NCBI GenBank assembly: GCA_015852425.1
Contig: JAAAIG010000652.1
Coordinates: 3,082 to 22,491 of the forward strand
DNA: 19,410 bases
Direction: 5' to 3'
Source: Gryganskiella cystojenkinii
Taxonomy: Eukaryota > Mortierellomycota > Mortierellomycetes > Mortierellales > Mortierellaceae
How positions within the stretch are numbered: position 1 is the stretch's first letter; each line of letters begins with the position of its first letter. Made by a program: the position numbers and the translations under genes. A model generated the notes under the pieces. The model did not search any database, was not told the DNA's origin, and saw only the letters and a list, made by a program, of their open reading frames with translations. Of the stretch, positions 9,736 through 17,617 are shown piece after piece.

Positions 9736-12531
9736 ATGCCACTGTTGATCGGCCATTTTCGACCCGTCGCTCTCTTGCTGCTGGCTTTGAGCGCTCTAGC
9801 CTCCTTTTTTTACTTTTCGGTCTGGTCTAGTATCGTTGATGGCGACTCTCCTTTCAGCTCCTCCTCTTCAAAACCGTCCTTTCTTGAACAACAACAAAAG
9901 CAACGCGCCAGGGTCGGAGGTCGACAACGACCCGATCTCATCATCGAACACGAACACCACCAAACCCAGAACGAAGTCTATATCGAAGGTTCGACCGTTC
10001 TGAAGCGCCCACTCCCCATCCCAGTATCTGAACTCCCACCGCTAGAAGACTCGACCACGACTCCTGAGAACGCAAAACTCCTTGTCGATCTTCAATCCGT
10101 CGACCGATCTCTATTAACAAATGCACAGCGGAAACGACTTAAGGTCCTCAAGGCTCTCGAAAGGGAGGAACGTCGTCGTAAGAAGGAAGAACAGAGACTC
10201 CGAAAGGCTAGAAAGTTGGAACGACAGCGCCAGTTAGAAGCAGAACCATTCCCTGCACTGATTAGTACAAATAATGCTCGGGTCGCAGTCTTAAACACGC
10301 AGGCGTTTGTCACGTTTTGTCATCCACAAAAGCAAGTACAAACACCACGACAAGAAGAACAAGACTCAACGCTGGCTGTGGGAGAAGAGGTCAAGATCAC
10401 AGAGGACGCAAAACCAGCACAAGACAAAGAAGAGGATGAGAATGGTCAGAGCATGCAAAGGAAACCCACCAAGGACGTTGAGTTTGCAACATATGCAGAG
10501 TGGATGGAATTTATCTACAACAAGAATACTGGCCACGAGCAACAAATCCCGGTCTCGGCCACTGATACCTTGAATTCGTCACTTTCGTCTCCGGAATCCA
10601 AGGACATGGTAAAAGAAAATAAGGAGGCAAACGACAGAGAACAACCAATCTCTACCTCTTCTACAACGATACCCTCGAAACGTCCCTCGTTCAAACCTCG
10701 ACCACTCTTTATGGAGAGACCCCTTCACGGATGGATCGTGAATCTAACAGCCCTGCAGGAACCATGCGACAGGAGGCAGCACAGTTCAGCGCATTGTCTC
10801 ACATATCTGGCGCAGGAACATCGCTATTTGGTCCCATCGTACGAGTCCAGAGAGATGATGTATCGGAGACGGCCCAAACATCGCGAGTGGTTATCGGATC
10901 CGGAAATGGAAGGGCTCACTGTTGCTATCTCTGAACATCCCGAGGTCATTGATGATAGCGAGAACGAGTATGACAACGACGACGACGAGGATGATGATGA
11001 GGAGGAGGCAGAAGAGAACAACAATCAGGGTACACCACCACCACCACAGCCCATAGCTCCAAAAACCATGGACTTTCACATCTTTTGGCGAGGACCGATC
11101 TCGGACAAGCTCTCGTTGGCAGCGCATGCGTTCTTGTTCACGCAACCACTGGATCGGTCACGATTGCATCTCTGGATCGACTCCTCGGATCTGCCGGGAG
11201 GTCAACCCGAGAATTACTGGAAGAACCCATTCGCCCGGGATCTGATCTCGGACCCGATTCGACAATTCGTCAAGATCCACGCTTGGAACCAAACCGATCA
11301 AGAAAGCTATGCGTATCCAGCTTCACCGACATCACCAGAATTAGAAAAAGAGGATAAGGCACCGCAGGCAGAAGGCATTATGACTCTGACTGTCAACAAC
11401 GTCGTTCCTCCTGTCGCACTCTCGGACGAGGCGCGGTTCTTGATCCTGCATCGATTTGGAGGCATGTACTTGGACGCAGATGTCCTGTTACTCAAGGACA
11501 TGTCACCGTTTTATGACGTCGGAATCGAGTTTGCGTATGAGTGGAGCAACACGGAAATGTACAACACGGCTGTTCTGAGGATGAACCGCGGAAGCTCTGT
11601 CGCAAAACAGATTCTCGAGGCTGCAAAGGCAAAGCAACGCCAGGTCTTGGAAAAATTGACAGGCAAGGCGATAAAACAACACCGCCATCAACAACAAGAG
11701 CATCATCATTCGGCGGCAGAGACGGAACAGGCACGCACTGGCCATCTAGAACTCCCTGCTAATGACCTGCTACAGCAGCAGCAGCATCATCATCACCACC
11801 GGCACCTTACACAGGATTCAGAGAGCAAGTCTTTGCAGGAACAACTTCGCCTTACCGAGAAAAATCAAGCAGCAGGTGGAGTGAATGACCTTCTGTTTGA
11901 ACCATCACCACCTCCTCCTCCACCGACGCTCTCGGCGATTACTCCACATCGACTGGTCAAGCGAGGCGAGATGCGACCGAACGAGGTCTTCCATCCAGCC
12001 CGATTACGATCTTACCTCCGTCCAGTCGACCAATCCCTCGAGAACAATGGTCTTACCATGTTACCGGTTGCGATCTTTGACCCACTCTGGCTCCGCGTCG
12101 ATCATGCGGACTTGCATTCTCATAACCCATCCTCGTCCACGGCTACTTCCAGTGTCAATGCCAAGCACAAGTCGGAATCCGAGTCGGAAGGCGTAAAGAA
12201 GCAGCAGCAAGGTCGCAAGGACCAAGAGTTGATGATGGAAGATCTCTACTCATTCCCGGACGCGTTCTCGGATACGGCTCTGGCAGTGTGTCCGAAGCAT
12301 CACCACCAATACCAGGAACGGCAAGCGCAAGGTCATGATCAAGAAGAAGTTGAGGAGGATTTCTCGGCTGGCCCAGAAGTCTTTTTCATGGGAGCTTATG
12401 CGTATCATTGGCATAACAACTGGCATAGCAAGATCGAATCAAAGAGTTGGATGGGGTTGATGCGTCGAGCCTATGATGAGTTTCTTGCTGGGGAACGACC
12501 GAACCTGTATGGAGAGTGGTTTCGTGACTGA
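9736..12531 (+). CDS. Type II membrane glycosyltransferase with DXD motif (GT32-like sugar-binding family)
   Basis: Single exon, 931 residues. Residues about 10-33 form one uncleaved N-terminal membrane anchor after a short cytosolic start, as in Golgi transferases. A charged coiled-coil-like Lys/Arg/Glu stretch follows near 133-175. The catalytic part opens at about 446 (DFHIFWRGPIS), continues with LHLWIDSSDLPGG, then SDEARFLILHRFGGMYLDAD with the metal/sugar-nucleotide-binding DXD at residues 580-582, then EWSNTEMYNTAVLRM. Closing blocks typical of these enzymes occur at about 752-795 (HPARLRSYLRP, then AIFDPLWLRVDHAD) and near the C-terminus (AYAYHWHNNWHSK). Disordered inserts rich in Gln/His, acidic residues or Pro split these blocks, which makes the protein about twice the usual length. 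Donor and acceptor sugars cannot be told from sequence; a role in glycan or cell-wall assembly in the Golgi is inference. Confidence 0.85.
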   Translation: MPLLIGHFRPVALLLLALSALASFFYFSVWSSIVDGDSPFSSSSSKPSFLEQQQKQRARVGGRQRPDLIIEHEHHQTQNEVYIEGSTVLKRPLPIPVSELPPLEDSTTTPENAKLLVDLQSVDRSLLTNAQRKRLKVLKALEREERRRKKEEQRLRKARKLERQRQLEAEPFPALISTNNARVAVLNTQAFVTFCHPQKQVQTPRQEEQDSTLAVGEEVKITEDAKPAQDKEEDENGQSMQRKPTKDVEFATYAEWMEFIYNKNTGHEQQIPVSATDTLNSSLSSPESKDMVKENKEANDREQPISTSSTTIPSKRPSFKPRPLFMERPLHGWIVNLTALQEPCDRRQHSSAHCLTYLAQEHRYLVPSYESREMMYRRRPKHREWLSDPEMEGLTVAISEHPEVIDDSENEYDNDDDEDDDEEEAEENNNQGTPPPPQPIAPKTMDFHIFWRGPISDKLSLAAHAFLFTQPLDRSRLHLWIDSSDLPGGQPENYWKNPFARDLISDPIRQFVKIHAWNQTDQESYAYPASPTSPELEKEDKAPQAEGIMTLTVNNVVPPVALSDEARFLILHRFGGMYLDADVLLLKDMSPFYDVGIEFAYEWSNTEMYNTAVLRMNRGSSVAKQILEAAKAKQRQVLEKLTGKAIKQHRHQQQEHHHSAAETEQARTGHLELPANDLLQQQQHHHHHRHLTQDSESKSLQEQLRLTEKNQAAGGVNDLLFEPSPPPPPPTLSAITPHRLVKRGEMRPNEVFHPARLRSYLRPVDQSLENNGLTMLPVAIFDPLWLRVDHADLHSHNPSSSTATSSVNAKHKSESESEGVKKQQQGRKDQELMMEDLYSFPDAFSDTALAVCPKHHHQYQERQAQGHDQEEVEEDFSAGPEVFFMGAYAYHWHNNWHSKIESKSWMGLMRRAYDEFLAGERPNLYGEWFRD
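10960..11031 (+). repeat. Acidic codon tract in the glycosyltransferase
   Basis: GAC/GAT/GAG codons encode a Glu/Asp/Asn-rich stretch at residues 409-432 that precedes the first catalytic block. On the other strand it reads as a Ser-rich frame, which is a shadow. Confidence 0.7.
11773..11805 (+). repeat. CAG/CAT codon run (Gln4-His5) in the glycosyltransferase
   Basis: Four CAG codons are followed by three CAT, two CAC, CGG and CAC, giving Gln and His runs at residues 680-690. A second, weaker His/Gln stretch lies just upstream near 11680-11710. Likely a slippage-prone trinucleotide tract within a disordered insert. Confidence 0.75.
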
Positions 12532-12560
12532 AAACTCAATAACTCTCCAACCCCCCCCCT

Positions 12561-12566
12561 AATAAA
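12561..12566 (+). terminator. Polyadenylation signal AATAAA of the glycosyltransferase gene
   Basis: Exact AATAAA about 30 nt after the stop (TGA at 12529-12531), directly behind a run of nine C. Homology to the MFS relic begins within the next ten bases. Confidence 0.55.
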
Positions 12567-12570
12567 AAAA

Positions 12571-12936
12571 TACACGTTTGACGAGCACAGTTCTAAGCTA
12601 AAAGTCGTTGGTGTCCTCATTGTCCGTGGACTAAACGTAGGACTGACCAGTTGGGTCAGGCTCGATTGGTCAGTCAGTCGGGCGTGGCGAAGAGTACAAC
12701 ACTCTGGACGTTTTTGAGAATCTTTGGCGATGTCTTTTGTGTTACAATCGGTGGCACATTTATCCAAGGCAGTTCGAGTAAAGCAGACGCAAGTCAATAT
12801 GCTCAAAACATTGCTACGATCGCGTCGTTCCGGATATCAAAGGACCGGTACTGAGGGCATTTGTCACAGCCATGTCTGGCATCGGGTTGCATCTTTTTTG
12901 TACATATTTTGTAGTGAAACAAAGTGGTAAACGAGT
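12571..12936 (+). pseudogene. Decayed MFS transporter fragment
   Basis: Three reading frames taken in turn match consecutive parts of the MFS gene at 136-1368. The first gives [16 protein letters not shown] (intact copy [16 protein letters not shown]). The second gives RLVSQSGVAKSTTLWTFLR, then IGGTFIQGSSSKADASQYAQ (intact [20 protein letters not shown]). The third gives VPDIKGPVLRAFVTAMSGIG (intact [13 protein letters not shown], later VMSGLGL). At least two frameshifts and two deletions separate them: loss after GLT, about 4 nt before VPDIKG, and about 27 nt after AFV. DNA similarity is visible directly, for example CACGTTTGA at the left end. It has no start, no TM1-TM8 region and no usable frame, so it is a relic of a related transporter. 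It matches roughly the reverse complement of 200-610. Confidence 0.88.
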
Positions 12937-13151
12937 AAACTGCCTTGCATTTTTTGAATTTTTTTATTTTTGTTGGTACGTCCTGTGAGACCAAACAAAT
13001 GGACCCTTTCCTTCTTTATGCCACCTCTTCAGTTTTCTTATTATTATGCTTTTGCTGAACATTAACAAACTGACTCCTACCCCTCCAAGTCCTGTGAGGA
13101 CTCCGTCAATACTACTACTCCAACACACCCCCACATCTGCTGACAAAGAAA
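12937..13151 (+). promoter_or_regulatory. Upstream region of the first LtrA gene
   Basis: AT-rich stretch with T runs near 12960 and a CTTATTATTATG element near 13040. No clear TATA box or gene. It must hold the proximal promoter and 5' UTR, since the relic ends just before it. Confidence 0.35.
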
Positions 13152-14925
13152 ATGAATAACAACAGTGATACTTGCGTCGACATTCTTGACCAGAACGTGT
13201 ACGACCAAGACGCGATCTTAAACAACAACAATGTCGACAACAATGTTAACAATAGTAGGACGGTGCAACGCAGACCAACGAACGACACCCTCACAACAAA
13301 TAATAACACTATCGCCATCGATTTCAGTGGAAACAACAACGGTCTTCTCTCGTCTAGCAATACCCTGGCCGACCTTCAAGTCGAGGGCGATGGCACACCG
13401 GAGGGCAAAGTGATGCTGTACACGAAGTTGCTGCGGAAACGAGGGCAGTTCCGGGTAACGAATATTGAGCTGTTCTTTGACCTTGTCTTTGTCTATGCAA
13501 GTAAGCTAGGATAAGTCTCGACATACGATATTTCCTTCCCCAGAGAGAGATCAGGGACTCCACATATGACTCGGACCATTGACCAATTCTTCACTTTGTT
13601 GTTTTTTGTGTCGTAGTCAGCGCCATCTCCGAGACTATGGTTGAGGACTTGACCTGGGAAGTCGTGTTGGAGATGCTAGTTGTCACTCTCGCCGTCTGGG
13701 TAACGCATAATAGCATGGATCTCTGCGCTTATCGAGTTTAGGGAACAATGGGTCGGTCGCTTTACCTCTGTTACTAAACATCACTCACTCTCTTCTATAG
13801 TGGTCCTGGGTTTTCAGTGCTTGGACGTTCAACTACTTCAACCCAGATTCGTACCTCGTTCGGATCTCACTCATGATCATGATGTTCGTCAGTCTCGTCA
13901 TGTCTGCCGTGATCCCCGAATCCTACTCGCATCAATCGCTTTTGTTCGCAGGGATGTATGTCCTCATTCAACTCGGTCGTGGCGTGCTGGCCACTTATGC
14001 ACTTAGAGGCCATAAACTCCAGATGACCTACCTTCGACTCTCAGTCTGGTTTTTTTGCACCGGCGCGATGTGGTTGACCGGAGGTGCGATCGGAGGCACA
14101 ACCAGAAATATCCTTTGGACGGTCGCCATCGTTCTCGAGTACATGTCGATCTCTTTCGGCAACTACGTGCCCGGTCTCGGCAGAGCAGTTACCACGGACT
14201 GGGACATCTCAGGAGCGCATCTTGCAGGTAACGCTAGCAGGCCGTTGGTACTGAACTTTCCACCCCACGACTAAGGAGGAAACAGATTCTTCTCTTGCTA
14301 ATTAGTGATTTTTACTTATAACCTAGAACGCTGCGCGTTGTTTATCATCATTGCATTGGGAGAGTCTATTGTCGTCACAGGAGAGGGGTTCAAAGAAGTT
14401 ATTCATGAACCTGCAGGAGTTGGCATGTTTATCGTTTCATTCCTTGGTGCCTGCGCCATGTGGTGGATCTATTTCCATACAGCATCTACGGAGGCAACCG
14501 AGTATGTCGAGCAGTCTGTAGATCCGGGTAAGATGGGTCGACTCAGCTATACCTACATACATGTCATTATGGTTATTGGTATCATCTGGTGTGCTGTCGC
14601 GGACCGAATCTCGATAGAGCACCCTCATATGATCCCACATCATGAGGGACAAGAAAAGATGATCTACCCGGCGATTATGATCGGAGGTCCAGCCTTGTTT
14701 GTCTTGGGCCACGCTATGTTCAGAAGAACCTTCCGCCCCCGATTCTCATACCCACATCTGGTCACGGTTGCAGTCTTGCTCTGTGCGACTCCAATTGCGA
14801 TCTTCTTACCGCTCTGGGCCACTGCACTGACAACGACCATGATCTTGTTCATTCTGAGTTTTTGGGAGTCTTATTTTGCCTGTGCTGTTCTTCCTAGTCA
14901 GAGGCCTGCGGATCCAGAACCATAA
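13152..14925 (+). CDS. LtrA-family (low temperature requirement A) multi-pass membrane protein, copy 1
   Basis: The biochemical role of this family is unknown; the name comes from a Listeria mutant that fails to grow in the cold. Exons: 13152-13500, 13617-13699, 13801-14227, 14327-14925; 1458 nt, 485 residues, all junctions in frame with GTAAG/GTAACG donors and TAG/CTAG acceptors. Residues 1-80 are Asn/Thr-rich and disordered. The conserved core starts with KLLRKRG...VTNIELFFDLVFVYAIS (the family's diagnostic start), continues through about ten hydrophobic segments including GAIGGTTRNILW, and has the second diagnostic block ERCALFIIIALGESIVVTG. The C-terminus ends soon after the last helix. 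It shares exon count and intron phases with the next gene, so the two form a tandem duplicate. Length is normal for fungal members. Confidence 0.9.
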
Positions 14926-14926
14926 A

Positions 14927-14932
14927 AATAAA
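14927..14932 (+). terminator. Polyadenylation signal AATAAA of LtrA copy 1
   Basis: AATAAA begins one base after the TAA stop (14923-14925). The distance is very short, so the functional signal may instead be in the following A-rich DNA. Confidence 0.4.
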
Positions 14933-15369
14933 GTAAAAAAGGTGCATGCTATGTGATGGCAAAAATCATCGGTATCTGATATCTGAGACTTTCCAGTGGG
15001 GCTTTTTGAACCCCAAAAAATGATTGGATTTGTCTGTTCGTGTCTCCGCGTAAGAGAGAAGTCTACACTTGTGCCCCTTCTAATTGACATCAAAGGACAG
15101 CGCATGATCTTGAAAATGCGACCTTCGATTGAAACACATATCCGACTGTTTTTATTAGGCGAATTGTTTTATTTATTTTTCTTGTGTCCGCTTTCTTATT
15201 TTTCCCCTCTTCCTTCTTTTCTTTTTTTTTTCGAGCAATCAAAATCCTCCCTTGCACCCTTCTGTCCTTCCCTTCCCTGCATTCGCTCTCCGAACGCCCC
15301 TCTCAGCCCCCTCCCTCCGCTTTTTATTTTACCGAGAACACACACAGAGAAACAACGAAACCAACCACC
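14933..15369 (+). promoter_or_regulatory. Spacer and pyrimidine-rich promoter of LtrA copy 2
   Basis: From about 15140 to 15330 the plus strand is C/T-rich with TTTTCTTTTT and CCCTTCC blocks, followed by a CTTTTTATTTTACC element near 15318 and an A-rich 5' UTR ending in CCACCATG. No gene between the two LtrA copies. Confidence 0.45.
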
Positions 15370-17194
15370 ATGTTCAAATCCAAATCGCCGGACATTGAGT
15401 CTCGTGGGACGACCAACAACAACAACTCTTCTCCTCCACCTCAACACAACGGCAACATGAATACCAACGATCGTTTCGACGATGATATCCTCTCCGGCGA
15501 CGTCTACGAAGAAGACGCTACTCCCATCAACGATTTTTCGAACAACAACGATTTTGACAAGAACTTTGGAGCCAACAACAGTGAGGGTCACTCGCCCGCA
15601 ATCACTCTTTCAGACCCCTTCGCCGAGACTCAGGCATGTGTCGGTGCCCAAGTGAGACTGCATGCAAAACTGCTGAGAAAACGGGAGCATGGAGCCAAGG
15701 TCACGAATATCGAGCTGTTCTTTGACCTTGTCTTTGTTTATGCGAGTAAGCTTATTGTTGCCAACATGGGATAGAGAATGTGACCGACCTCACAGCAAAG
15801 AAAGGATGTTCCCTTTTACCAGACGCTTTTTTTTTTTTTTGTTATTGCCATGTCATAGTCAGCTCCATCTCTGAATCCATGGTCGAGGACTTGACTTGGG
15901 AGGTCGTACTGGAGATGTTGGTTATCACCTTGGCTGTCTGGGTAAAGAAAAAAAAAAGAAGATACAAGTCCAGCAACGAGATGTGAGCTTGGAGAATGAT
16001 GGACCATTTTCTTACTTTTTTTCTGTGTCTGTTTTTTTTCCTTTTTTTCTGCTCTCAACAAAACAACAACAAAAAAACAAATCAGTGGGCTTGGGTCTTC
16101 AGCGCCTGGACATTCAACTGGTTCAACCCCGATTCGTATCTGGTCCGACTCTCGCTCATGGCCCTTATGCTCGTGAACTTGATCATGTCCGCAGTTATCT
16201 CGGGATCCTACACGAACCAGTCGCTCTTATTCGCAGGAATGTACGTCTTGATCCAACTCGGTCGTTCGCTACTCGCCGTCCTGGCATTGCATGGACACAG
16301 ACTGCAAATGAATTATATCCGAATCTCAGCCTGGTTCTTCGTCTCTGGAATCCTCTGGATGGTCGGAGGCGCCATCGGAGGCACGACCAGAAACGTGCTT
16401 TGGACGATCGCAATCGTGTTCGAATACCTCTCCCCTGCTGCTGGATTCCATGTCCCCTTTCTTGGTCGGTCGACTACAGCTGATTGGGATATTCATGGAG
16501 GACATCTTGCAGGTTAGAACCCGTCTTTTTATCTATTTTTCGGATCCCGTGTCTGCTCAGCTATTTCCCGAGCTCAACGTATTGTTTCTTAACTTGCATA
16601 GAACGCTGCTCGCTTTTCATCATTATCGCATTGGGAGAGTCTATTGTCGTCACAGGAGAGGCGTTCAAGGAAGTGATTCACGAACCCGCAGGCGTCGGCA
16701 TGTTTATCGTCTCGTTTCTCGGTGCTTGCGCCATGTGGTGGATTTATTTCCATACCGCCTCCACAGAGGCTATCGAATACGTCGAACACTCCTCGGACCC
16801 GGGCAAGATGGGTCGACTCGGTTATACCTATATTCACGTCATCATGGTCGTTGGTATCATTTGGTCCGCGGTCGCGGATCGTATTTCGATTGAACATCCC
16901 TACCTGGTCCCTCACCATGAGGAACATGAAAAGATTATATATGCCGCCATCATGATTGGTGGACCGGGACTCTTTGTCTTGGGTCATGCCATGTTCAGGA
17001 GAACGTTCTGTACAAAGTGGTCTTACCCTCATCTGGTCACGGTCGCGGTCTTGATCTGTGTGACACCGATTGCGATTTACTTGCCATTGTGGGCCACAGC
17101 TCTGACAACGACCATCATTTTGACCATTCTGGGTTTCTGGGAGTCTTATTTCCGATGCGTGGTCCTTCCTGAGCTTGAGACTGTCGTTTCGTAA
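15370..17194 (+). CDS. LtrA-family multi-pass membrane protein, copy 2
   Basis: Exons: 15370-15745, 15859-15941, 16086-16512, 16602-17194; 1479 nt, 492 residues, all in frame. The start has an ideal context (ACCACCATGT). The N-terminal 90 residues are Asn/Asp/Ser-rich and differ from copy 1. The core begins with KLLRKREHGAKVTNIELFFD and carries ERCSLFIIIALGESIVVTGE in the fourth exon. Exon 2 (83 nt) and exon 3 (427 nt) have the same lengths and phases as in copy 1, and the exon 2 peptides differ at 3 of 28 residues despite many synonymous changes. Intron 2 is longer here (144 against 101 nt) and T-rich. The strong core conservation suggests both copies are functional; the divergent tails may set their regulation or targeting, which is inference. 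Confidence 0.91.
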
Positions 17195-17617
17195 CGGATT
17201 AAAGCGAAGACAAGCTCCTTCCAATGTAAAATAGATACAATCTCTAATAAGTTTAGTAAACAATAACAGCAAATCTGTGGCCGCTGAAAAATAACCCTTA
17301 GTCTCCTTAGATGCCTGTCTCAATATTCGAATGGAGAGGCAGGATTGACGATAGCGCCACCAAAATAGGAGATCAAGTGCTAAGCTTTGAACAGCCCGCT
17401 AGAATGCAAATTTTGCTGCCTCGAAGGTGGTTGAGTTCAGAGGTTTATCAGGTATGTGGCCTTGCGATTGCCGCAACCTTTTGGTTCCTCCACCATGCAT
17501 ATAATTATAGGCAAGCAAGCAATAATAGCAAGTGTTATGGATTAGATGGTTTCTATTAGATATCTAAAAAATATGTACGAAATGGCAGCGTGTATGAAAA
17601 TAAACACTAGCTAGATT
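17195..17617. other. Convergent intergenic region between LtrA copy 2 and the H+-ATPase
   Basis: Both flanking genes point inward, so this should hold two 3' UTRs. No exact AATAAA is close to the LtrA stop on the plus strand, but AATAAG occurs near 17245. An ATG-started open stretch at 17311-17559 (82 codons) shows no domain, is AT-rich and is probably chance. Confidence 0.5.

Noticed and set aside
16589..17323. 244-codon minus-strand open frame across LtrA copy 2
   Set aside because: It is antisense to the conserved LtrA exon 4 and has no domain; a shadow of codon bias.
17311..17559. 82-codon ATG-started open frame between LtrA copy 2 and the H+-ATPase
   Set aside because: It sits between two convergent genes, is AT-rich unlike the neighbours, and shows no recognisable domain or membrane topology.
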